From Castellaniella sp035707805 (GTDB lineage Bacteria; Pseudomonadota; Gammaproteobacteria; Burkholderiales; Burkholderiaceae_B): a stretch of 64,000 bases of DNA. Within the stretch, counting starts at the first letter, position 1, and every line of letters starts with the position of its first letter. Location: positions 129,662 to 193,661 of the forward strand of contig DASSTS010000051.1 of assembly GCA_035707805.1 (NCBI GenBank), written 5' to 3'. Below are positions 42,960 through 51,000 of the stretch, piece after piece. Below the pieces are notes generated by a model that worked only from the letters and a program-made list of their open reading frames with translations, made no database searches and was not told the origin of the DNA. The position numbers were made by a program, and so were the translations under genes.

Positions 42960-43910
42960 TTGAACACGTCCATCGCCTTGATCGGCGCGCCGACCGACGT
43001 CGGCGCGGGCGCCCTGGGCGCGTGCATGGGGCCCCAGGCGCTGCGCGTGGCCGGCCTGGGCCGCGCCCTGCGGCGCCAGGGCTGCGACGTCCTGGACCTG
43101 GGCGACCTGAGCGGACCGCCCAATCCCTGGCTGGCGGCGGCGCAGGGCCATCGGCATCTGGCGCAGGTCGCGCAGTGGAACGCGAAGGTGTTCGCCGCCG
43201 TTTCCGCGCAGCTGGAGACCGGCCGCCTGCCCATGCTGCTGGGCGGCGACCATAGCCTGGGCATCGGCTCGGTCGGGGCCGTGGCGCGGCGCTGCCGCGC
43301 GCGCGGCCAGCCGCTGCGCGTTTTCTGGCTGGACGCGCATGCGGATTTCAATACTGCGCAGCTGACGCCCAGCGGCAATCTGCATGGCATGCCGGTGGCC
43401 TGCCTGTGCGGCTTCGGCCCCCCGGATCTCGTGGAACTGGGCGGACCGGGCCCCGCGCTGCGCGTCGACGAGCTGCGCCTGGTCGGCATCCGCAGCGTGG
43501 ATGCCGGCGAGCGCGCCTTCGTGCGCGAGCAGGGCCTGGACGTCTACGACATGCGCACCATCGACGAGCGCGGCATGCGGGCCGTGATGCGCGCGGCGCT
43601 GGCGGGCCTGCCGCCCGGGGCGCACGTCCACGTCAGTTTCGACGTGGATTTCCTGGACCCGGACTATGCGCCCGGCGTCGGCACCACGGTGCGGGGCGGA
43701 CCGACCTGGCGCGAGGCGCAGTTGTGCATGGAGATGCTGGCCGACACCGGGCAGGTCGGCTCGGTGGACATCGTGGAACTCAACCCGGCGCTGGACGTGC
43801 GCAACGGCACGGCCGAGGTGGCCGTGGACCTGATCGAAAGCCTGTTCGGCAAGTCAACGCTGGCCCGCGCGGGCCGGACGGCTGCCGCCGTCCCCGGCGC
43901 CGGGGGCTGA
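42960..43910 (+). CDS. rocF: Arginase
   Basis: Arginase hydrolyses L-arginine to ornithine and urea with a two-manganese centre. The 316-residue protein has all metal motifs: LGGDHSLGIGS, FWLDAHADFNT and SFDVDFLDPDYAPGVGT, and the C-terminal VELNPALD. I start it at TTG 42960, five bases after GGAG; an upstream in-frame ATG (42915) lacks a ribosome site and adds non-conserved residues. Its last 57 bases overlap the convergent hpnE gene in antisense. No urease or urea carboxylase is in the window. Confidence 0.9.
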   Translation: MNTSIALIGAPTDVGAGALGACMGPQALRVAGLGRALRRQGCDVLDLGDLSGPPNPWLAAAQGHRHLAQVAQWNAKVFAAVSAQLETGRLPMLLGGDHSLGIGSVGAVARRCRARGQPLRVFWLDAHADFNTAQLTPSGNLHGMPVACLCGFGPPDLVELGGPGPALRVDELRLVGIRSVDAGERAFVREQGLDVYDMRTIDERGMRAVMRAALAGLPPGAHVHVSFDVDFLDPDYAPGVGTTVRGGPTWREAQLCMEMLADTGQVGSVDIVELNPALDVRNGTAEVAVDLIESLFGKSTLARAGRTAAAVPGAGG

Positions 43911-45194
43911 GGCCAGCGCTGCCGCCCGCAGGCCGCTGCGCACGGCGCCCTCCAGCACGGCCGGATAGCCGGTATCGGTCCAGTCGCCGGCCAGCAGCAG
44001 GCCGTCCCAGGGCGTGGCCGGGCCGGGGCGGCGCAGTCCGGGCGTGACGTCGAACGTCGCCCGTTTTTCCGTGATCAGGGCCCAGGCTTCGACGGGCGGC
44101 AAGGGCGTGCGGACCTGGGCCGCGATCTGCGCCAGCACGCCGGCGGCGACCGCCGCCGTGTCCCGGCCGGCATAGCGGTCCGCGCGGCCGATCACGACGT
44201 GCGCCAGCCGGCGTTCGCCGGCGGCTGCGGCCCCCTCGCTGCGGTCGAACAGCCACTGCCCCCAGGCGTCCCGCGCGGGATCGTCGCGCAACAGGGCCAG
44301 GGCATGTCCCGATCTCCAGGGCCGTTCCAGGCGCAGGCTCAGCGTGCCGATGGCCGCGTGCCGCCAGTCGGGCCAGGCGCGCAGCCAGGTGTCGGCGCCG
44401 GGCAGGGGCCCGATCAGGCGCCGCGCCTCGCCGGGCGGGGTGGCGAGGATCACGCGGTCGCTGGGTTCCCCGTCGACCTCCCAGCCGCCCCCGGGGCGCG
44501 CCGCGATTTGCAGGACGCGCTGGCGCCTCAGGCGCTCGCCCAGCAGGTCCCGGGCCTGACGGGGCCAGAGCTCGTCCAGACCGGCGCGCGGAATGACGAG
44601 GCGGCTGGCCGCGGCGCCGGCGCCCAGGCTGTCGCGCAGCACGCGGGCCAGCAGGGCCGCCTCGGTGTCTTCCAGGGGCGTGTTGGTGGCAGCCAGGCAC
44701 AGGGGCGCCCAGAGGCGCTCCAGCAGCCCCGGCGGGCACCCGAGCCGCCGCAGCCAGGCGGCCGCGTCCAGCACCGGGTCGATGTGGTCCGGATCCAGCG
44801 CCCGGAAAGTCCGCCACAGATGGCGGCGGCCGCGCCAGCCCTCCAGTCCCCGGCTGGCGCACAGGACGCCCAGCCGGTGCGCGGGGGCGGGCAGGGGCCA
44901 GAAGGCCAGCCGCAGCCGCCGGTCCGCGGATTCCAGGGCCAGGGGCCGGATGTCGCAGGCCTGGCCGGGGTCCACGCCCAGACTGCGCATCAGGTCCAGG
45001 GTCGCCCGGTAGGCGCCCAGCAGCAGGTGCTGGCCGTTGTCGGTCTCGATGCCCAGGGCGGGGTGCCGCACCCGGCGCGCGCGGCCGCCCGGCTGGGCCG
45101 CCGCTTCGTAGATCCGCACGTCGCAGCCGTCCCGGTGCAGGCGTACGGCCGCGGCCAGGCCGGCCCAGCCCGCGCCGACGACGGCGACCTTCAT
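43854..45194 (-). CDS. hpnE: Hydroxysqualene dehydroxylase (FAD-dependent) HpnE
   Basis: HpnE reduces hydroxysqualene to squalene, the last of three steps. The 446-residue protein opens with the FAD-binding motif VAVVGAGWAGLAAAVRL, then YEAAAQPGGRARRV and TDNGQHLLLGAYRATLDLM, and a C-terminal FAD motif (GLLLAGDWTDTGYPAVLEG). It belongs to the squalene-associated desaturase-like family. The start overlaps hpnD (ATGA). At its 3' end it overlaps arginase by 57 bases. Confidence 0.92.
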   Translation of the reverse strand: MKVAVVGAGWAGLAAAVRLHRDGCDVRIYEAAAQPGGRARRVRHPALGIETDNGQHLLLGAYRATLDLMRSLGVDPGQACDIRPLALESADRRLRLAFWPLPAPAHRLGVLCASRGLEGWRGRRHLWRTFRALDPDHIDPVLDAAAWLRRLGCPPGLLERLWAPLCLAATNTPLEDTEAALLARVLRDSLGAGAAASRLVIPRAGLDELWPRQARDLLGERLRRQRVLQIAARPGGGWEVDGEPSDRVILATPPGEARRLIGPLPGADTWLRAWPDWRHAAIGTLSLRLERPWRSGHALALLRDDPARDAWGQWLFDRSEGAAAAGERRLAHVVIGRADRYAGRDTAAVAAGVLAQIAAQVRTPLPPVEAWALITEKRATFDVTPGLRRPGPATPWDGLLLAGDWTDTGYPAVLEGAVRSGLRAAALASAPGAGDGGSRPARAGQR

Positions 45195-46054
45195 GCCGCC
45201 AGGCGGCGCACCAGGCCGGCGCCGCCGCCGACCCAGACCTTCCAGGCCAGCCAGAACTTGCGGATCGGCGTCAGGGCGATGCGCTGGTCCAGAACGTGCC
45301 AGCTGTCGCGCTCGATCTCGTCCAGCAGGGTGTGGTAGATGGCCGCCATCATCAGGCCGGGGCGCTGCGAGCGCCGGTCGGCCTCGGGCAGCAGGCGCAT
45401 GGCGTCGCGGTACAGCTCGCGGGCGCGTCCCGTCTGCTGGCGCATCAGGGCCTCGAAGTTTTCCGTGTGGCGGCCGTCCAGGATGTCGTCGACCGTGACG
45501 CCGTGGCGCGCCATGTCGTCGGCCGGCAGATAGATGCGTCCGCGCCGGGCGTCGTCGCCCACGTCGCGGATGATGTTGGTCATCTGGAAGGCCAGGCCCA
45601 GGGTCTCGGCGTACTGCAGCGTGCGCGGATCGGTGTGGCCGAAGATGCTGGCCGACAGGTCGCCCACCACGCCCGCGGCGCGCCAGCAGTATTCCCGCAG
45701 GGCGGGCCAGTCCTCGTAGCGGAACTGGTCCAGGTCCATCTCCATGCCCTCGATCACGGCATAGAAGGGCTCGGGCCGCAGCCCGAAGGCCGTGACGTGG
45801 CGGGCCAGGGCGATGGCCACCGGATGGTCGGGGGTGCCGCCGAACATCTGCTCGACCTGGCCCCGCCACCAGGCGAGCTTCATCCGCGCCACCGAGGCCT
45901 CGCCGGCGTCGTCGACGATGTCGTCGACCTCGCGGCAGAAGGCGTACAGGGCCGTGATCGCCCGTCGGCGCTCGGGCGGCAGGAACAGGAAGGCGTAGTA
46001 GAAGCTGGAGCCGCTTTGCGCGGCCTTGCGCTGGCAGTATTCGTCAGGACTCAT
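45191..46054 (-). CDS. hpnD: Presqualene diphosphate synthase HpnD
   Basis: HpnD joins two farnesyl diphosphates to presqualene diphosphate. The 287-residue product has YYAFLFLPPERRRAITALYA, FCREVDDIVDDAGEAS (first Asp-rich motif) and MTNIIRDVGDDARRGRIYLP (second Asp-rich motif), both intact, as required for the first condensation. The order hpnC-hpnD-hpnE, with overlaps of 11 and 4 bases, indicates one tightly coupled operon. Confidence 0.93.
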   Translation of the reverse strand: MSPDEYCQRKAAQSGSSFYYAFLFLPPERRRAITALYAFCREVDDIVDDAGEASVARMKLAWWRGQVEQMFGGTPDHPVAIALARHVTAFGLRPEPFYAVIEGMEMDLDQFRYEDWPALREYCWRAAGVVGDLSASIFGHTDPRTLQYAETLGLAFQMTNIIRDVGDDARRGRIYLPADDMARHGVTVDDILDGRHTENFEALMRQQTGRARELYRDAMRLLPEADRRSQRPGLMMAAIYHTLLDEIERDSWHVLDQRIALTPIRKFWLAWKVWVGGGAGLVRRLAA

Positions 46055-46934
46055 GGTGATCGGGCAGGGCAGGGGCCGGGCGCGGTCGGCAGAACGCGCG
46101 CCAGCATAGCAGGAAGGCGTCGCGGCGGCCCAGGATGGGCCGGTTGGCGCAGGGGTTGTAGCCGCCCTCGGCGAGCTTCTCGAGGATGCGCAGGCCGCCG
46201 TGGACGACGCAGCGCAGTTCCCAGCCGATGCGCCCCGGCAGCCGCCAGGCGAGCGGGCTGCCCGCCAGCAGCGACCGGCGGGCCTGCTCGGCCTGCTCCC
46301 GCAGCACCGCCTGCCAGGCGGGCGGCATCTGCGCCGGCCGCGCGCGGCACAGGTCGGCCAGGGCGGGCAGGGTGACCTCGTGGCGCGCCAGGCAGTCCAG
46401 CGGGATGTAGCAGCGGCCCTTGGCCTGGTCGATGGCGACGTCCTGGCAGAAGTTCACCCGCTGCAGGCCGGTGCAGATGGCGTCGGACTGGCTCAGGTCC
46501 AGGGGAGCGGTGGCGCCGAACAGGTGCAGCATGAGCCGGCCCACCGGGTCGGCCGAACGCCGGCAGTAATCCAGCAGGGCGGGCTCGTCGGGATAGCAGG
46601 ATACGTCCAGGTCCTGCAGGAAGGCCGACAGCAGGTCGAGGAAGGGCTGGATCGGCAGCCGGTGATCCGCGATGGTCCGGCCCAGCTCGTCGAACAGGAC
46701 GCGGTCGGCCGGCGCCAGGGGCGTGCGCACGTCCCGGTGGCTGCCCAGGTCCTGGATCGCCGAGCGCCAGGCCTCCAGGGCGGCGCGGCGGACGGAGGGC
46801 TCGGCCGTGCCCTCGTCGGCCAGGTCGTCGGCGCCGCGCGCGAACGCATACAGCGTGCGCACCGCCGGACGCAGGCGCGCCGGCAGCAGGATCGAGGCGA
46901 CAGGGAAGTTTTCGTAGTGATCGGCGGCCATCAT
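46044..46934 (-). CDS. hpnC: Hydroxysqualene synthase HpnC
   Basis: HpnC turns presqualene diphosphate into hydroxysqualene. The 296-residue product begins MMAADHYENFPVASILLP, the usual HpnC start, with YAFARGADDLADEGTAEP (first Asp-rich motif) and FCQDVAIDQAKGRCYIPLD. Two adjacent ATGs (46934, 46931) are possible. It heads the operon; no ribosome site is visible, and the minus-strand copy of a symmetric -10 lies so close that the message might be leaderless. Confidence 0.92.
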   Translation of the reverse strand: MMAADHYENFPVASILLPARLRPAVRTLYAFARGADDLADEGTAEPSVRRAALEAWRSAIQDLGSHRDVRTPLAPADRVLFDELGRTIADHRLPIQPFLDLLSAFLQDLDVSCYPDEPALLDYCRRSADPVGRLMLHLFGATAPLDLSQSDAICTGLQRVNFCQDVAIDQAKGRCYIPLDCLARHEVTLPALADLCRARPAQMPPAWQAVLREQAEQARRSLLAGSPLAWRLPGRIGWELRCVVHGGLRILEKLAEGGYNPCANRPILGRRDAFLLCWRAFCRPRPAPALPDHHES

Positions 46935-46939
46935 CCGGC

Positions 46940-46947
46940 AGTATACT
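46940..46947. promoter_or_regulatory. Palindromic -10 element between hpnC and alr
   Basis: AGTATACT (46940-46947) is self-complementary, so TATACT reads on both strands. Rightward it would start near 46954, 48 bases before alr. Leftward it would start near 46933, at the hpnC start codon. The -35 regions are poor on both sides, so this is tentative. Confidence 0.35.
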
Positions 46948-47001
46948 GAGCCTCGGTTGGCGAGGCGTTCGTGCCCCGCTTTTCTGTTTCTTGAGGATCC
47001 C

Positions 47002-48117
47002 ATGCCGCGTCCAATCCTGGCGACCGTCGATACGAGTGCACTGGCACACAACCTGCAGATCGTGGCGCGGCGTCTGGCGGGCGATGCGGCGGGCGCCCCC
47101 CCGTCGATCTGGGCCGTCATGAAGGCGCATGGCTACGGGCACGGCGTCGCGGCGGCCCTGCAGGGCTTCTCGCAGGCCGATGGCCTGGCCATGCTGGACC
47201 TGGACGAGGCCGTGCGCTGCCGCGAATTGGGCTGGACCGGTCCCATCCTGCTCCTGGAAGGCTTCTTCGAGCCCGCGGACCTGGACGTCCTCGCCCATTA
47301 CCGCCTCAGCACCGCCATTCATTGCGCCGAACAGCTCGACATGCTGGAACAGGCGCTGGTGCGCGTGCCCCTGGACGCCTTCGTCAAGCTGAACACCGGC
47401 ATGCACCGCCTGGGCTTCCAGCCCGGCGAGTATGCGGACGCGTTCCATCGCGCCCAGGCGCTGCAGTCCGCTGGCGTGCTGGGCGCGGTCGGCAAGATGA
47501 GCCACTTCGCCCGCGCCGACGATGACGCCGAGGTCACCCGCGCGCAGCTGGATTGCTTCCACACCGTCACCCGGGGCCTGCCCGGCGCGGTCAGCGTCTG
47601 CAATTCCGCGGCGACCCTGACGCCCGGCCTGGCCGCCGGGGCCGCCGACGGCGAGCAATGGGTGCGGCCGGGCATCTGCCTGTATGGCGCTTCCCCCTTT
47701 GCCGACCAGCCGGCCGACAGCTTCGGCCTGCGGCCGGCGATGACCCTGGGCGCGCAGCTGATCGGCGTCCACCAGGTGCCCGCCGGCGAATCCGTGGGAT
47801 ACGGCCACACGTTCCGGGCGCCCCGGGCCATGCGGGTGGGGGTCGTCGCCTGCGGCTACGCCGACGGCTATCCGCGCCATGCCCCCACGGGCACGCCGGT
47901 CACGGTGGAAGGCGTGCGGACCCGCCTGGTGGGCCGCGTGTCCATGGACATGCTGGCCGTCGACCTCGACCCCGTCCCCGCCGCCGGCGTCGGGGCGCCC
48001 GTGGTGCTGTGGGGGCAAGGCGGGCCCTCGGTGGACGAGGTCGCCTCGGCCTGCGGCACCATCGGCTACGAACTTCTGTGTGCGGTGGCGCCCCGGGTGC
48101 CGCGGCGCGTGCTCTGA
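47002..48117 (+). CDS. alr: Alanine racemase
   Basis: Alr makes D-alanine for peptidoglycan with PLP. The 371-residue protein carries the PLP segment AVMKAHGYGHG with Lys41 (the usual second residue is Val and the third Asn, so the loop is slightly divergent), RPGICLYGASPFA and GRVSMDMLAVDL with the second catalytic region. GAGG lies before ATG 47002. It is followed by an SDR gene and radA on the same strand. Family subgroup (biosynthetic Alr versus catabolic DadX) cannot be settled here. Confidence 0.94.
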   Translation: MPRPILATVDTSALAHNLQIVARRLAGDAAGAPPSIWAVMKAHGYGHGVAAALQGFSQADGLAMLDLDEAVRCRELGWTGPILLLEGFFEPADLDVLAHYRLSTAIHCAEQLDMLEQALVRVPLDAFVKLNTGMHRLGFQPGEYADAFHRAQALQSAGVLGAVGKMSHFARADDDAEVTRAQLDCFHTVTRGLPGAVSVCNSAATLTPGLAAGAADGEQWVRPGICLYGASPFADQPADSFGLRPAMTLGAQLIGVHQVPAGESVGYGHTFRAPRAMRVGVVACGYADGYPRHAPTGTPVTVEGVRTRLVGRVSMDMLAVDLDPVPAAGVGAPVVLWGQGGPSVDEVASACGTIGYELLCAVAPRVPRRVL

Positions 48118-48133
48118 TCCTGGAGGATCCACC

Positions 48134-48850
48134 ATGAAAAACAGCTGCGTGCTGGTCACCGGCGCCACCAAGGGCATCGGCTGGGCGGTCAGCCAGCGCC
48201 TGGCCGATCAGGGCTGCCATGTCGTCGGCCTGGCCCGGCATACCGCCGACATCGACTTTCCGGGCTACCTGTATGCCTGCGACCTGGCCAACGCGGGCGA
48301 GACCGAAGAGCTGCTGCGGGTCATCCGCGAGAAATACCCGGTGGACGCCGTGGTCAACTGCGTCGGCCCGGCCATGCCCGAACCCCTCGGCGAGGTCGAC
48401 CTGGCCTCCCTGTACCAGGCTTTCGACCTGAACGTGCGGGTGGCCGTGCAGGCCGTGCAGGCCTTCGTGCCCGGCATGAAGGCGCGCAAGGCCGGCCGCA
48501 TCGTCAATCTGTGCAGCCGGGCCGTGCACGGTTCGGTGGGCCACACCAGCTATTCGGCGGCCAAGAGCGCGCTGCTGGGCTGCACCCGCACCTGGGCGCT
48601 CGAACTGGCGCCCCACGGCGTCACGGTCAATGCCGTGTCGCCGGGCCCGGTGGAGACCGGCCTGTTCCGCGCGGAATGCCCGGTGGGCAGCGAGGCCGAA
48701 CGCGCCGTGCTGGCGACCATTCCCCTGGGCCGGCTGGCGCAGGCCGACGAGGTCGCCGCCGCCGTCGTCTTCCTGCTCAGCGACGAGGCGGCCTTCATCA
48801 CCGGCCAGGAACTCGGCGTGGACGGGGGCGGCAGCCTGGCGGGCCGCTGA
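48134..48850 (+). CDS. SDR-family NAD(P)-dependent oxidoreductase
   Basis: A 238-residue classical short-chain dehydrogenase. The cofactor motif is TGATKGIG near residue 9, an NxxG-like NCVGPAMPEPL is near residue 74, and the catalytic Ser (LCSRAVHG), Tyr and Lys (YSAAKSALLG) are present. ITGQELGVDGGGSLAG closes the protein. It resembles 3-oxoacyl-ACP reductases but the substrate is unknown. GGAGG lies before ATG 48134. It sits between alr and radA, which are often adjacent in this group, and its stop overlaps the radA start by one base. Confidence 0.87.
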   Translation: MKNSCVLVTGATKGIGWAVSQRLADQGCHVVGLARHTADIDFPGYLYACDLANAGETEELLRVIREKYPVDAVVNCVGPAMPEPLGEVDLASLYQAFDLNVRVAVQAVQAFVPGMKARKAGRIVNLCSRAVHGSVGHTSYSAAKSALLGCTRTWALELAPHGVTVNAVSPGPVETGLFRAECPVGSEAERAVLATIPLGRLAQADEVAAAVVFLLSDEAAFITGQELGVDGGGSLAGR

Positions 48851-50205
48851 TGGCCAAGGCGCGCACCCAGTTCCTCTGCACCGAATGCGGCGGCACCACC
48901 TCCAAATGGGAGGGCCGCTGCCCGCATTGCGGCGCCTGGAACACCCTGCAGGAATCCCGCGAATCCGCGGCCTCGGCCAGCCACCGCTTCGCCCCGCTGG
49001 CCGCCTCCGCGCCGGTGCGTCGCCTGGCCGACATCGAGGCGCGCGAACAGGTCCGCAACCCCACCGGCATCGAGGAATTCGACCGGGTGCTGGGCGGCGG
49101 GCTGGTGGCCGGCGCGGTGGTGCTGATCGGCGGAGACCCTGGCATCGGCAAGTCCACGCTGCTGCTGCAGGCCCTGGCCAGCCTGTCGGCGCGCGGTCCC
49201 GTCCTGTACGTCACCGGCGAGGAATCGGCCGAGCAGGTCGCCTTGCGCGCGCAGCGGCTGGGCGTCTCGGGGGACGACGTGGACCTGCTGGCGGAGATCC
49301 GCCTGGAGCAGATCACCGGCGCGCTGATGGATCGCCATCCGGCCGTCGCGGTGATCGATTCCATCCAGACCCTGTATTCCGGCGAGCTCACCGCCGCGCC
49401 GGGCTCGGTGTCGCAGGTGCGCGAGTGCGCGGCGCAATTGACGCGGGTGGCCAAGCAGACCGGCGTGACCCTGATCCTGATCGGCCACGTGACCAAGGAC
49501 GGCGCGCTGGCCGGCCCGCGCGTGCTCGAACACATCGTCGACACGGTGCTCTATTTCGAGGGCGACACCCATTCGTCCTTCCGCCTGGTGCGCGCCATCA
49601 AGAACCGCTTCGGCGCGGTCAACGAGCTGGGCGTGTTCGCCATGACCGACCGCGGCCTGCGCGGCGTGAGCAACCCCTCGGCCCTGTTCCTGGCGGGCCA
49701 TGCGCGCCAGGTGGCCGGATCCTGCGTCATGGCCACCCAGGAAGGCACCCGGCCGCTGCTGGTCGAGGTGCAGGCGCTGGTGGACACCGCCCACGTGCCC
49801 AATCCGCGCCGGCTGTCGGTGGGCCTGGAGGGCAGCCGCCTGGCGATGCTGCTGGCGGTGCTGCACCGCCATGCCGGGGTGGCGACATTCGACCAGGACG
49901 TGTTCGTCAATGCGGTGGGCGGGGTGCGCATCATGGAGCCCGCCGCCGACCTGGCCGTGGCCCTGGCGATCCTGTCGTCCATGCGCGACCAGCCCCTGCC
50001 CGAGGGCCTGCTGGCCTTCGGCGAGATCGGCCTGGCCGGCGAGATCCGCCCGGCGCCGCGCGGCCAGGAGCGCCTGCGCGAGGCGGCCAAGCTGGGGTTT
50101 CGCCGCGCCGTCGTCCCGCGCGCCAACCTGCCGCGCCAGCCCATCGAGGGGCTGGACATCCAGGCAGTGGACCGCGTCGAGGACGCGCTGAGTGTATTGC
50201 GTTGA
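48850..50205 (+). CDS. radA: DNA repair protein RadA
   Basis: RadA is a RecA-like ATPase and branch-migration helicase in recombination repair. The 451-residue protein has a Cys4 zinc finger (Cys10, 13, 24, 27), Walker A GGDPGIGKSTLLLQALA, the RadA-specific KNRFG (AIKNRFGAVNELGVF) and a C-terminal Lon-like domain (MEPAADLAVALAILSSM). The length equals the family norm. It starts at ATG 48850, whose A is the last base of the SDR stop. Confidence 0.96.
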   Translation: MAKARTQFLCTECGGTTSKWEGRCPHCGAWNTLQESRESAASASHRFAPLAASAPVRRLADIEAREQVRNPTGIEEFDRVLGGGLVAGAVVLIGGDPGIGKSTLLLQALASLSARGPVLYVTGEESAEQVALRAQRLGVSGDDVDLLAEIRLEQITGALMDRHPAVAVIDSIQTLYSGELTAAPGSVSQVRECAAQLTRVAKQTGVTLILIGHVTKDGALAGPRVLEHIVDTVLYFEGDTHSSFRLVRAIKNRFGAVNELGVFAMTDRGLRGVSNPSALFLAGHARQVAGSCVMATQEGTRPLLVEVQALVDTAHVPNPRRLSVGLEGSRLAMLLAVLHRHAGVATFDQDVFVNAVGGVRIMEPAADLAVALAILSSMRDQPLPEGLLAFGEIGLAGEIRPAPRGQERLREAAKLGFRRAVVPRANLPRQPIEGLDIQAVDRVEDALSVLR

Positions 50206-50214
50206 AGGTCTCCG

Positions 50215-51000
50215 ATGTCTGAAAGTCTGTGGCTCATCCCCGCCTGCCTCGCCGTCGGCGGCATCATCGGGTTTTCCGGCGGCGTGCTGGGCATCGGCGG
50301 CGGGCTGTTCGCCATCCCGCTGCTGGGCCTGGTGCTGGGCTACGAGCAGCAGGCCGCGCAAGGCACGGCCCTCATCATGGTGTTGCCGGCCGTCTTGCTG
50401 ACGGTGCGCAAATACCACCAGCGCTCGCCCATCGACCTGCGCTCTGCCGCGGCCGGCGCGGCGGCTTCGATCGTCTTCACCTGGATCGGCGCCCAGATCG
50501 CCCTGGGCATCGATCCCTGGCTGCTGCGGCGCATCTACGCGGGCTTCGTCTTCCTGATCGCCCTGTTCTATTTCCGCGAGAGCCTGGGCCGCGCCGCGCG
50601 CACGCGCCCGGCCAGCCACTACCACGAGGTCGGCGAGGTGCGCCGCCTCTGGTATTTCGGGGTGGGCGTGTTCGCCGGCATGACGGGGGGAGTCTTCGGC
50701 GTGGGCGGCGCGGTGCTGGCGGTGCCGCTCATGACGACGCTGTTCCACCTGCGCCAGACCGCCGCCCAGGCGCTGGCGCTGACCATGATCGTGCCGGGCA
50801 CGGTGGTGGCCCTGGCGACCTATGCCTGGCACGGGCAGGCCCACGGCCTGGTGGGTATCCCGCTGGCCATGGGCAGCCTGCTGTGCGTGCCCTACGGGGT
50901 GCGCCTGGCCTATGCCTTGCCCGAGGCCCGGCTCAAGCTCATCTTCGCCTGCATGCTGCTCATCATCATGGCGCTGCTGCTGGCGCGGGGGCCGGCATGA
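50215..51000 (+). CDS. TauE/SafE-family sulfite exporter-like membrane protein
   Basis: The 261-residue inner-membrane protein has about eight helices and the two half-repeats of TauE/SafE: GGIIGFSGGVLGIGGGLFAI near the start and GVFAGMTGGVFGVGGAVLAV near residue 155. Members export sulfite, sulfoacetate or other organic anions; the substrate here is not known. It follows radA by nine bases and overlaps kdkA by four (ATGA), so it is coupled to lipopolysaccharide kinase synthesis for no obvious reason. Confidence 0.87.
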   Translation: MSESLWLIPACLAVGGIIGFSGGVLGIGGGLFAIPLLGLVLGYEQQAAQGTALIMVLPAVLLTVRKYHQRSPIDLRSAAAGAAASIVFTWIGAQIALGIDPWLLRRIYAGFVFLIALFYFRESLGRAARTRPASHYHEVGEVRRLWYFGVGVFAGMTGGVFGVGGAVLAVPLMTTLFHLRQTAAQALALTMIVPGTVVALATYAWHGQAHGLVGIPLAMGSLLCVPYGVRLAYALPEARLKLIFACMLLIIMALLLARGPA

